A program made the position numbers and the translations under genes. Source: Saccharopolyspora sp. NFXS83 (lineage in GTDB: Bacteria; Actinomycetota; Actinomycetes; Mycobacteriales; Pseudonocardiaceae). From it: a DNA stretch of 64,000 nucleotides. Positions 8,572 to 16,582 of the stretch are shown in pieces. The DNA is taken from assembly GCF_026241095.1 (NCBI RefSeq), contig NZ_JAPFGB010000026.1:24097-88096 (forward strand), in the 5' to 3' direction. Each line of letters begins with the position of its first letter. The stretch's first letter is position 1. The notes under the pieces were generated by a model. That model was not told the DNA's origin. It did not search any database and was given only the letters and a program-made list of their open reading frames with translations.

Positions 8572-9537
8572 GTGACCCGTTTGTCCGGCATCACCCCGTC
8601 CGGCCACGTCCACTTGGGCAACCACCTCGGCGCGCTGCGCCGCTGGGCGAGCGAAGGCGGGCCCGACGACCTGTACTTCATCTCGGACCTGCACGCGATG
8701 ACCCTGCCCTACCGACCGGAACGCCTGCGCGCCCTCACCAGGGAGAACCTGGCCGTGCTGCTGGCGAGCGGGATCGCACCGGAGACGGTGTTCGTGCAGT
8801 CCGACCTGGCCGGCGAGCTGGGAGCGCTGAACTGGGTGCTGGAGTGCACCTGCGGCTACGGCGAGGCCGCCCGGATGATCCAGTTCAAGGAGAAGGGCGC
8901 CGGTCAGGACACCGCCCGGCTCGGCCTGCTCACCTATCCGGTGCTGATGGCCGCGGACATCCTGCTGCAGGGCACGACGGAGGTGCCGGTGGGCGTCGAC
9001 CAGAACCAGCACGTGGAGCTGGCGCGCACGCTGGCGCGGCGGTTCAACGGCACCTACGGCGAGGTGTTCGCGGTGCCCCGAGCGGTGGTGCCGAGGACCG
9101 CCGCGGCGGTGCGGAACCTGTCGGACCCGGCGCGCAAGATGGCCAAGTCCGCGCAGCAGCACGCGGGCGTCGTGTTCGCTCTGGACGAGCCGGACGTGGT
9201 GCGGCGGAAGTTCCGCCGCGCGGTGACCGATGACCTCGGCACCGTCCGCTACGCCCCCGACGAGCAGCCCGCGGTGGCGAACCTGCTGGAGGTCCTCGGG
9301 GCTTGCACGGACGTGAGCCCGTACGCGGCCGCGGCGACGGCGAGCACCTACTCCGAGCTCAAGGACGCCGTCGCGGAGGCCGTGATCGAGCAGCTGCGGC
9401 CGGTCCGCGACGGCGCCCGGGAGCTGCTCGACGATCCGGCCGAGCTGGACCGGGTCCGACAGAAGGGGGCCGGGCGCGCGGCGGAGCGGGCCCGGCCGAG
9501 GCTGGACGCCGCGTTGCGACTGGCCGGGCTGCGCTAG
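8572..9537 (+). CDS. trpS: Tryptophanyl-tRNA synthetase
   Basis: Class I synthetase, 321 residues, charging tRNA-Trp. The HIGH-type motif is PSGHVHLGN (residues 9-17) and the KMSKS-type loop is KMAKS (189-193). Start GTG 8572 is preceded by AGGAGA with six-base spacing; the earlier GTG at 8542 lies in the regulatory stem. Expression is probably controlled by the Trp leader in front. Only this trpS is in the window, so whether it is the main or an auxiliary, inhibitor-resistant copy cannot be told from here. Confidence 0.96.
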   Translation: MTRLSGITPSGHVHLGNHLGALRRWASEGGPDDLYFISDLHAMTLPYRPERLRALTRENLAVLLASGIAPETVFVQSDLAGELGALNWVLECTCGYGEAARMIQFKEKGAGQDTARLGLLTYPVLMAADILLQGTTEVPVGVDQNQHVELARTLARRFNGTYGEVFAVPRAVVPRTAAAVRNLSDPARKMAKSAQQHAGVVFALDEPDVVRRKFRRAVTDDLGTVRYAPDEQPAVANLLEVLGACTDVSPYAAAATASTYSELKDAVAEAVIEQLRPVRDGARELLDDPAELDRVRQKGAGRAAERARPRLDAALRLAGLR

Positions 9538-9545
9538 GCGCGGGT

Positions 9546-9581
9546 ACGGGTCGGTCGCGCGCACCAGCGCGACCGACCCGT
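9546..9581. terminator. Strong trpS terminator
   Basis: Perfect 15-bp stem ACGGGTCGGTCGCGC with its complement and a six-base loop, nine bases after the trpS stop. It can also serve the convergent NUDIX gene. Confidence 0.85.
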
Positions 9582-9720
9582 TCGTTCACCAGTTCGAGTG
9601 CACTCCGGTCGAAAAGATGGCGAACACCTGATCGACGTCGGCAACCTGGGCTCATGACCACCGAGAACGCCACCTGGATCAGCCCCCGGCCCGAAGTCCG
9701 GACGAACGCCGAGCGAATCG

Positions 9721-10560
9721 TCAGGCCAGCAGGTCGCGCAGCGAATGCACCAGCACGCGATCGGCCTCCAGCCAGTCGAACGCGCTCAGCTCGGCCGCGG
9801 GCGCCCAGTGCACCGCACGATGTTCGACCGCCGTCGGCTCTGCGCCGGGGTCGGTCAGCTCCGCGGTGTGCACCCGCAGCAGCATTCCGTTGTGCAGCGG
9901 CACGTCGGTACCGACGCGACCGGTCGGCACCACGTCGACGCCGAGTTCCTCCTTGCACTCCCGGATGACGGCGTCCTGCTCGCTCTCGCCGGCCTCGACC
10001 CGGCCGCCGGGCAGCTCCCACTTCCCGGCGTCCCGCGCCGGGAAGTGCCGTTGCTGCACCAGCAGGCGTCCGCCGCGCGTGATGGCGGTCCCGACCACCA
10101 CAGGCCTGCCCGCCCACTCCTCGGCGAGCTCGCCGACCGCGCGCATCCTTCCCGCCAGCACCGCCAGCACCACCCGTCGACCCAGCACGACGTCGGCCAG
10201 CCGACCGAGCGGCCCGAACGGGGTCGTCCACCGCAGCGAGTCGGTCAGCAGCGCGTGACCACCGGCTTCGGCCAGCACTGATTCATGCCGCAACTCGTGG
10301 AGAGGACCAGCGATGAGCACCGATTCCAGCCGCTCGGCATCGGCCCGCACGATGCGGGTGCGCAGCCTCGCCAGCCCGGCTTTCCGCACCCGGAAGGCGA
10401 GGTCGTCGCCGGGGACGAGGAGTTCCGCGGTGGGCGTGAGCGCCCGTCCCTGGATGCCCAGCGCCCGCAAGCCGTCCTCCGCGGTGCGGGTGTGGCGCAG
10501 CGCCGCTCCGACCGTGGTCAACGGGGCCGCTATCAAACCTGTGCTTCGCAACACCGACAC
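9721..10560 (-). CDS. SRPBCC-NUDIX fusion protein
   Basis: 279 residues in two parts. Residues about 5-150 look like an SRPBCC/START-type ligand-binding domain (RSTGLIAAPLTTVGAALR, LLVPGDDLAFRV, then a long C-terminal helix). Residues about 150-279 are a NUDIX hydrolase with the full box GGRVEAGESEQDAVIRECKE-ELGV. The C-terminal half resembles MutT/8-oxo-dGTP diphosphatase enzymes that clean nucleotide pools. GTG start at 10560 (AGGA upstream). The order of domains and the shared frame argue for a genuine fusion. Confidence 0.8.
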   Translation of the reverse strand: MSVLRSTGLIAAPLTTVGAALRHTRTAEDGLRALGIQGRALTPTAELLVPGDDLAFRVRKAGLARLRTRIVRADAERLESVLIAGPLHELRHESVLAEAGGHALLTDSLRWTTPFGPLGRLADVVLGRRVVLAVLAGRMRAVGELAEEWAGRPVVVGTAITRGGRLLVQQRHFPARDAGKWELPGGRVEAGESEQDAVIRECKEELGVDVVPTGRVGTDVPLHNGMLLRVHTAELTDPGAEPTAVEHRAVHWAPAAELSAFDWLEADRVLVHSLRDLLA

Positions 10561-10774
10561 GTGCGAACATCCTGCCCCACACCGCGTGGGGCTGTTTCCG
10601 GGGTGGTTCCGGTTCGCGAAGTCGCTCGTCGAGCGGTTCGGGACGCATGCCGAGCAGCGAGCGCGACCGCCCGGCAGGACGGCAGCTGCCGAGGTGGCGC
10701 GCTCCCTGCCGAACACTCCGGCAGCGGGATCGCGTGCAAGCCGGACACCGCGCACCGCGCTCGCGGCGGCGACC

Positions 10775-12163
10775 TCACTGCTGACGTGGCGCGGGGCGGA
10801 GCGGGCCGGGCAGCGGCCAGCGGATCTCGATCCGGGCGCCGCCCTCCGGCGATTCCGTCGCCTGCACCGAACCGCCGCGCCCGCGCACGGCCTCCGCGAC
10901 CAGCGCGAGCCCGAGCCCGGATCCTCCGGTGCCGCGAGCCCGATCGGGCTGCACCCGGTGGAACCGGTCGAACACCAGGCTGCGGTGCGCGGCGGGGATG
11001 CCGGGGCCGTCGTCGTCGACGACCAGCCGGACGGACTCGGCCGCGGGCAGCAACGACACCCGCACCAGCGCCCGCGCGTACCGCAGCGCATTGGTGATCA
11101 AGTTGTCGAGCACCCTGCCCACCTCCGCCTCGCCGGCGAGGATCACCACGGTTCCCGTCGGTGCGGTGACCCGCACCCTGGGCCCGGCCCCGCGCAGGTT
11201 GGCCCGGTCCGCCGCGGCCCGCACGGCGCTGACGAGCTCGATCGGCTGGTGCTGCGGCTGCGAACCCGACTCGGCCCGCGCGAGTGCGAGCAGGCCGTCG
11301 ACCAGGTCGGACAGCCGCCGCGCCTCGGCGGCGATGTCCTGCAAGGTCTCGTGCGCGAGTTCCGGGTCGGGGTGCACGACCGCGACCTCGGCCTGAGCTC
11401 GGATGGAGGCGACCGGGTTGCGCAGCTCGTGCGCGGCGTCTCCGGTGAACCGCCGCAACCACTCGGTGTCCCCGTCCCGGCGGGCCAGCATCTCGTTGAG
11501 CGCCACGGCGAGCGCGCGCAGTTCGTCGTCGGCGTCGGAGACCGGCAGTCGGTGGCCCTCCGGCAGGCTCATCGCGGCGAGCCGCATCCGCTCGACGGGG
11601 CGCAGCGATCGGCGCACGACGAGCCAGGTCGCGATCCCGACGGCCCCGGCGGCGAGGATCGGGCCGAGGGTCAGGGCACGTCCCGCGGTGCGCAGCGCGT
11701 CGCCGTGCCCGACCAGGTGCGCGGCGCCGAGCACCAGCCGCGGACTGCCCACCGGATCGGGCACCACGATGCCGACCCAGCGGTACAAGCCCTGGTCCAC
11801 GCCGTACGAGGACGTATCGAGGAGGCCTTCGCCGCTCTTGAGCGCACTGACCTCCCACGAGGTGAGTTCGGGAGGCGACAGCCCGTCGACGGGAGCTCCC
11901 GCGGTGTCGAGGATCCGGATCTCGCCGCCCGCGAGCCGGTTCGGCGCGGCGCCGGAGGCCACCTGCCGCGCAGTGGTGTCCACCTTCGAGCGCAACTCGG
12001 TGTCGACCGATTCGATCAGCAGCCAGCCGATCAGCCCGACGCTGATGTGCGCCAGCACCCCGAGCCCGACGAGCGCGACCAGAGTCGCCACCGCGCTGGT
12101 CCGGAACTGGAGGGTGCGGCGTGCCCACCACGCTCGCAGCTGCCGCAACGGCCACCACCTCAC
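10775..12163 (-). CDS. Sensor histidine kinase
   Basis: 462 residues: membrane segments at about 21-50 and 166-183 enclose an extracytoplasmic sensor domain of about 115 residues, then HAMP, DHp and ATPase domains. The phospho-acceptor is H245 in FTGDAAHELRNP; N-box NLITNALRYA, G1 DDDGPGI and G2 GGSGLGLAL are intact. GTG start at 12163 overlaps the response-regulator stop (GTGA), giving translational coupling. The cognate outputs are probably the divergent exported-protein/ABC operon. Confidence 0.94.
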   Translation of the reverse strand: MRWWPLRQLRAWWARRTLQFRTSAVATLVALVGLGVLAHISVGLIGWLLIESVDTELRSKVDTTARQVASGAAPNRLAGGEIRILDTAGAPVDGLSPPELTSWEVSALKSGEGLLDTSSYGVDQGLYRWVGIVVPDPVGSPRLVLGAAHLVGHGDALRTAGRALTLGPILAAGAVGIATWLVVRRSLRPVERMRLAAMSLPEGHRLPVSDADDELRALAVALNEMLARRDGDTEWLRRFTGDAAHELRNPVASIRAQAEVAVVHPDPELAHETLQDIAAEARRLSDLVDGLLALARAESGSQPQHQPIELVSAVRAAADRANLRGAGPRVRVTAPTGTVVILAGEAEVGRVLDNLITNALRYARALVRVSLLPAAESVRLVVDDDGPGIPAAHRSLVFDRFHRVQPDRARGTGGSGLGLALVAEAVRGRGGSVQATESPEGGARIEIRWPLPGPLRPAPRQQ

Positions 12164-12906
12164 GCGGACGAGCTCCCGTCACGGGTGATCTTCGCGGGAT
12201 CGGCGCCCGGTCCGTCGTCGGGCACCTGCTCGGCGCTGATCTGGTAGCCGTGTCCGCGAACCGTCCGCACCAGGTGCTCCGCACCGACCGCGGCGAGCTT
12301 GCGGCGCAGATAGCCGATGTAGACCTCGACTACGTTGCGGGTCACGAACTGATCCGCTCCCCAGACGAGCCGCAGCAGATCTTCCTTCGGCACCACCGTG
12401 CCCGGCCGGCCGGCCAACGCGACGAGCAGCCCGTACTCCCGAGGGGAGAGCGTCACGGTCGATCCTGACCAGGTGACCTCGCGGCCGTCGCGGTCGATCT
12501 CCAGCTCGCCCACCCGCAGCACGTCGTGCCGCACGGAGCTCTCCCCGCGTCGCGCCAAGGCGCGCACCTGCGCGGTCAGCACCAGGAAGGAGAATGGTTT
12601 GACGAGGTAGCCGTCGGCGCCGAGATCAAGGCCGTCGGCCTGGTCGACTTCACCGTCCTTCGCCGAGAGCAGCAGCACCGGAGTGCTCACCCCTTGGCCG
12701 CGCAGGCGTTCCAGCACTCGATACCCCGACAGACCGGGCAGCATCACGTCCAGCACCACCACGTCGAAGGAGCCGGTCGCGGCGAGCCGCAGCGCCTCGA
12801 TCCCTTCGACCGCCACCGTGACCTCCATGCCTTCGGCGGTCAGGCCACGGCGCAACGCCGTCCGGACACCCGGTTCGTCATCGACCACCAACACCCGCGG
12901 CTGCAT
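12160..12906 (-). CDS. OmpR-family response regulator
   Basis: 248 residues: receiver domain with D9, D10, phospho-acceptor D53 and K103, then a winged-helix DNA-binding domain (SPREYGLLVALAGRPGTVV through VYIGYLRRKL). The start is the ATG at 12906; an upstream in-frame start at 12942 is possible but less like the family. It is transcribed first in the pair and is divergent from the gene at 13044. Confidence 0.93.
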   Translation of the reverse strand: MQPRVLVVDDEPGVRTALRRGLTAEGMEVTVAVEGIEALRLAATGSFDVVVLDVMLPGLSGYRVLERLRGQGVSTPVLLLSAKDGEVDQADGLDLGADGYLVKPFSFLVLTAQVRALARRGESSVRHDVLRVGELEIDRDGREVTWSGSTVTLSPREYGLLVALAGRPGTVVPKEDLLRLVWGADQFVTRNVVEVYIGYLRRKLAAVGAEHLVRTVRGHGYQISAEQVPDDGPGADPAKITRDGSSSA

Positions 12907-12958
12907 CTGCTCAGCATGCCGTTGCCGAACCCGCTCACGCACCGAGCCCTGAGATCCC

Positions 12959-12995
12959 TCTCAGCTTCCCCGGACTGTTCTCAGGTCCATCTCAG
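12959..12995. promoter_or_regulatory. TCTCAG direct repeats, candidate response-regulator site
   Basis: TCTCAG occurs at 12959-12964, 12979-12984 and 12990-12995, spaced 20 and 11 bases, that is two turns and one turn of the helix. This suits tandem binding by an OmpR-type regulator in the divergent promoter region. CTCAG direct repeats are also described for MprA-type regulators. The assignment to the adjacent regulator is inference. Confidence 0.5.
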
Positions 12996-13043
12996 TTCGG
13001 CAGGGCCACGCTCACGGCAGCGGATCAAAACCAGGAGGACCGC

Positions 13044-14165
13044 ATGAAACGCAGGAATGTCGTGTTCGCCGCGTCGGCCGGTGGGCTGGCCGGATTGCTC
13101 GGCTTGACCGTGCTCACCCTGCCCGCCGGTGCGGACGAGGACCCGCAGCTGCCCCCGGTCGCCCCCGAGCAGCTGGTCGAATCGGTGCTGACGGCGACTC
13201 CCCCGGCGTTGTCCGGAACGGTTCGAGTGGACAACGCCTTGGGACTGCCGTCGCTGCCCGGCGCCGAAGGCGGCGCCACTTCGATGCTCGCCGACGGGAC
13301 CAGCACGCTTCGAGTGTGGAACGACGGGCAGGGCCACAAGCGGGCTTCGATCCCGTCGGCCTCCGGCGAGGTGACCGTCGTCGACGACGGCGCGGCGATC
13401 TGGAAGTGGGACTCGCAGTCCCGCACCGCCACCAAGGGCGACAAGCAGCAGCGCGGTCCGGGAGCGCACGCCGGCGGGCCTGGCGGCCCGGACGCCGCGG
13501 CGCAGGACCCGGCGACGTTGTCCCGCGAGATCGTGGGGAAGCTGCAGCAGACCAGCGACGTGGCGGTGGACGGCACCGCGCGGGTCGCGGGCCGGGACGC
13601 CTACGAGCTGGTGCTGACGCCGAAGCCCTCCGAGCGCACCGTGCTGCGCGAGGTCCGGCTGGCGGTGGACGCGCAGACGCGGTCGCCGCTGGAGGTCACC
13701 GTCTTGACCAACGGTTCGGACGACCCTGCGTTGCGCGCCGGTTTCTCCGACCTCGACCTGTCCCAGCCGGACCCGGCGATGTTCCGCTTCACCCCGCCGG
13801 AAGGCGCGAAGGTCGAGGAACGCCCCGACGGCGACCGGTCCCCGGCGGACCGGCCGGAGCACCAGGCCGGGCAGCATCCGACCGTGGTCGGCGACGGTTG
13901 GGACACGGTGGTGGTCACGCGCTTGCCGCAGGGCGAACAGCCGGGACGCCCCCGGCCTTCGCACGGCTTCGCCCCGGAGCGGGGTGGCGAGGGGACGAAT
14001 CCGCAGGCGCTGGCGCAGCAGCTCGGCAAGCCCGTCAACGGCCCGTGGGGTGAGGGCTGGCTGATCAGCACGAAGGTCGGTTCCGCACTGGTGACCTCCG
14101 ATGGCCGGGTCGCCGCGGGCGCGGTTCCCGAGCAGGTGCTCACCGCCTCGGTCGGGACCCCGTGA
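13044..14165 (+). CDS. Exported LolA/RseB-like (DUF2092-type) protein
   Basis: 373 residues with a Sec signal peptide (KRR start, hydrophobic 12-28, cleavage near PAGADE). The body (LVESVLTATPPALSGTVRV, then VWNDGQGHKRASIPSASGEVTVVDDGAAIWKWDS) is the convex beta-sheet fold of LolA/RseB-type proteins that bind lipids or sense envelope stress. A disordered Pro/Gly/His/Asp stretch lies about 255-320. AGGAGG precedes the ATG. Its stop overlaps the next start (TGATG), so it is in an operon with the ABC transporter and probably shares its regulation. Confidence 0.85.
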   Translation: MKRRNVVFAASAGGLAGLLGLTVLTLPAGADEDPQLPPVAPEQLVESVLTATPPALSGTVRVDNALGLPSLPGAEGGATSMLADGTSTLRVWNDGQGHKRASIPSASGEVTVVDDGAAIWKWDSQSRTATKGDKQQRGPGAHAGGPGGPDAAAQDPATLSREIVGKLQQTSDVAVDGTARVAGRDAYELVLTPKPSERTVLREVRLAVDAQTRSPLEVTVLTNGSDDPALRAGFSDLDLSQPDPAMFRFTPPEGAKVEERPDGDRSPADRPEHQAGQHPTVVGDGWDTVVVTRLPQGEQPGRPRPSHGFAPERGGEGTNPQALAQQLGKPVNGPWGEGWLISTKVGSALVTSDGRVAAGAVPEQVLTASVGTP

Positions 14166-15142
14166 TGACCGAAGTGGCCGACCAGGCCGCACAGGTGGGG
14201 GCGGCCGTTGCCGCCCCCACCCCGGTCGAGGCGTACGCCGCGCGCACCTCCGGGTTGCGCAAGACCTACGGCGACACGGCCGCGGTGGCCGGGATCGATC
14301 TCGCGGTCCCGCGCGGTGCGGTGGTCGGGGTGCTGGGGCCGAACGGGTCCGGCAAGACCACCACGATCCGGATGCTGCTCGGCTTGATCAGGCCGACGGC
14401 GGGTTCCGTGGAACTGCTCGGCCACGCGTTGCCCGACGAGGCGGACCGAGTGCTGCCGAAGGTGGGCGCGCTGGTCGAAGGGCCGGGGTTCCACCCGTTC
14501 CTGTCCGGTCGGGAGAACCTGCTGCGCTGCGCGGCGATGGAGCCGAACCTGGCGAGCCCGGACATCCGTTCGGCGGTGGACGAAGCGTTGCGCCGGGTGG
14601 GGCTCACCGCTGCGGCCGACCGCCGGTTCCGCGGCTACTCGCTGGGCATGAAGCAGCGACTGGGGTTGGCCGCGGCGCTGCTGGTGCCGCGCGAGCTCGT
14701 GGTGCTCGACGAGCCCACGAACGGTTTGGACCCGGCAGGCACCAGGGAGATCCGGCAGATCATCGCCGAGCTGCACGCGGTGGGCACGACGGTGCTGGTC
14801 TCGTCGCACCTGCTCGCCGAAGTCGAGGCGACCTGCACCCACGTGGCCGTGATGCACCGCGGCGCGCTGGTCGCGCAGGGAGAGCTGGCGGAGCTGCTCG
14901 AGTCGGGCGGCCCGCACCTGATGATCTCCACGCCGGACCTCACCGCCGGCTTGGACGCGTTGCGGGACAACGGGATCTCCGCTCGCGTGGAGCAGCACGC
15001 CCTGCGCGTGGAGTTGTCCGAAGTGGACGCTCCGGAGGTGCTGGCGACGCTGGTGCGCGCGGAAGTCGGAGTGCACGAAGCGCGGCGCGGGCGCGCGGGC
15101 CTCGAGGACCTGTTCGCCCGGCTCACCGAGGAGGAGTCATGA
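14165..15142 (+). CDS. ABC transporter ATPase (exporter type)
   Basis: 325 residues. Walker A GPNGSGKT (58-65), signature YSLGMKQRLGLA, Walker B LVVLDEPTNGLDP and the switch histidine SSHLLAE are all present; the C-terminal regulatory part is typical of CcmA/DrrA-type exporters. It starts in the TGATG overlap with the exported protein; an in-frame GTG lies one codon earlier. It pairs with the downstream permease; substrate unknown. Confidence 0.92.
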   Translation: MTEVADQAAQVGAAVAAPTPVEAYAARTSGLRKTYGDTAAVAGIDLAVPRGAVVGVLGPNGSGKTTTIRMLLGLIRPTAGSVELLGHALPDEADRVLPKVGALVEGPGFHPFLSGRENLLRCAAMEPNLASPDIRSAVDEALRRVGLTAAADRRFRGYSLGMKQRLGLAAALLVPRELVVLDEPTNGLDPAGTREIRQIIAELHAVGTTVLVSSHLLAEVEATCTHVAVMHRGALVAQGELAELLESGGPHLMISTPDLTAGLDALRDNGISARVEQHALRVELSEVDAPEVLATLVRAEVGVHEARRGRAGLEDLFARLTEEES

Positions 15143-15996
15143 CCGCGACCGCCGAGGTTTCCCCGGCACCTGCCGGGCGCCGGTCGGCGCCGCTGGGGCG
15201 GGTGCTGCTGGCCGAGTTCCGCTGGGTGCTGCGCCGCCCGCGCAACCTGCTCGCGCTGCTGATGCTGGCGGGGCTGCCGGTCCTGATCGGGGTGGGGATC
15301 GCGCTGACCGGCGAGCCGGGCAGCGGCGGCGGCCCGGGGCTGCTGAGCTCGGTCGCGGGCAACGGCCTGGTGCTCCCGGTGGCGAGCATCCTGCTGGCGC
15401 AATCGATGCTGCTGCCGCTGGTGGTGGCGATGGTCGCGGCGGACGCGATCGCGGGCGAGGCGTCCCACGGCACGCTGCGCGGTCTGCTGATCGCCCCGCT
15501 CGGCCGGGTTCGCCTGGTGGGCGTCAAGTCCGCGGGCGTCCTGCTGATGGTCCTGCTGTCAGTGCTGGTGCTCGCCGTCAGCGGACTGCTCACCGGTTTG
15601 ATCATCGTCGGCGGGGACGGCTTGGTGACGTTGTCCGGGACGACGCTGTCGCTGGGCGCCGCGCTGGGCAGGATCGCGCTGGCCGTGCTCTGGTGCGCGG
15701 CGCAGATGGCGGCGATCGGCGCGGTGGCGCTGGCGCTGTCCTCGCTGACCGAGCATCCGCTGGTGGTGATGGCCGGGACGATGGCGGCGCTCATCGTGTT
15801 CGGCGTGCTGGGAACGGTGCCGTCGCTGGAGTGGATGCGTCCGCTGCTGATCACCACGGACTGGTCCGCCGTGATCGACGTGCTGCGGGATCCGATCTTC
15901 ACGGACACCTTGTCCACGGGCCTGCTGCGCGCCGGTTGCTACCTGGTCATCGGCCTGTCCGCGACCGTGCTGCGCATGGTCACCAGGGACGCGTGA
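15139..15996 (+). CDS. ABC exporter permease (ABC-2 type)
   Basis: 285 residues with six predicted membrane segments (first at about 37-54, last near 260-275) and the ABC-2 feature GEASHGTLRGLLIAPLGR between segments 2 and 3. ATG 15139 follows GAGGAGGAG and overlaps the ATPase stop (ATGA). The operon of exported lipid-binding-like protein, ATPase and permease next to a two-component pair suggests an envelope-stress or drug-efflux module. Confidence 0.9.
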   Translation: MTATAEVSPAPAGRRSAPLGRVLLAEFRWVLRRPRNLLALLMLAGLPVLIGVGIALTGEPGSGGGPGLLSSVAGNGLVLPVASILLAQSMLLPLVVAMVAADAIAGEASHGTLRGLLIAPLGRVRLVGVKSAGVLLMVLLSVLVLAVSGLLTGLIIVGGDGLVTLSGTTLSLGAALGRIALAVLWCAAQMAAIGAVALALSSLTEHPLVVMAGTMAALIVFGVLGTVPSLEWMRPLLITTDWSAVIDVLRDPIFTDTLSTGLLRAGCYLVIGLSATVLRMVTRDA

Positions 15997-16002
15997 CCCG
16001 TG

Positions 16003-16040
16003 CCCGCCTGAGCATCCGCAGTCGCGGATGCTCAGGCGGG
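16003..16040 (+). terminator. Strong terminator of the ABC exporter operon
   Basis: Perfect 17-bp stem starting CCCGCCTGAGCATCCGC with an AGTC loop, seven bases after the permease stop. Confidence 0.9.
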
Positions 16041-16166
16041 CCGCGCGGCCGAGCCTCGATCACCCGATGCGACGACGGGACGACACCGCAATCCGGGCAT
16101 CGCGCCGATGGCGGTTCGCCCGGAAAGTCGCCGACCGCCACGTCGACGAACCTCTAAGCTTCGGCG

Positions 16167-16574
16167 ATGGACTTCGAGATCGATGACGACCCACGACGCG
16201 TCGATCGCGACACCGTGTGGGAGTTCCTGTCCACCGAGGCGTACTGGGGTCGCAACCGGACCAGAGAAGCGTTCGACCGCCAAGTCGACGGCGCGTGGCG
16301 CATCGTCGCCGCCTACCGGAAGCCGGACGGCCGGTTGCTCGGATTCGCCCGAGCCTTCTCGGACGGAGTGCTCAGCGCCTACCTCGCGGACGTGTTCGTC
16401 CTGCCCGTCGCGCGGGGGAACGGGGTGGGAGTCGAACTGGTGCGGGCCATGATCGAAGACGGGCCCGGCCGGGACTTCCGGTGGATGCTGCACACGGCGG
16501 ACGCGCACGGCCTGTACGAGCGGTTCGGGTTCGCGGCACCCGACTCGGATTTCCTGGAGCGACCGTCCGGTTGA
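16167..16574 (+). CDS. GNAT-family N-acetyltransferase
   Basis: 135 residues. The acetyl-CoA region reads AYLADVFVLPVARGNGVGVELVRAMIED, with the Q/R-x-x-G-x-G/A pyrophosphate loop as ARGNGVG, followed by the closing HTADAHGLYERFGF strand-helix. Substrate unknown. A -10 box TAAGCT (16155-16160) lies six bases before the ATG, so the mRNA is probably leaderless. It converges on the thiamine importer with eight bases between the stops. Confidence 0.9.
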   Translation: MDFEIDDDPRRVDRDTVWEFLSTEAYWGRNRTREAFDRQVDGAWRIVAAYRKPDGRLLGFARAFSDGVLSAYLADVFVLPVARGNGVGVELVRAMIEDGPGRDFRWMLHTADAHGLYERFGFAAPDSDFLERPSG

Positions 16575-16582
16575 GGGACCGC

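Noticed and set aside
10574..10592. GCCCCAC/GTGGGGC hairpin upstream of the NUDIX gene as terminator of the kinase gene
   Set aside because: It is about 180 bases after the kinase stop and lies in the NUDIX leader; the stem is short and its role cannot be decided.
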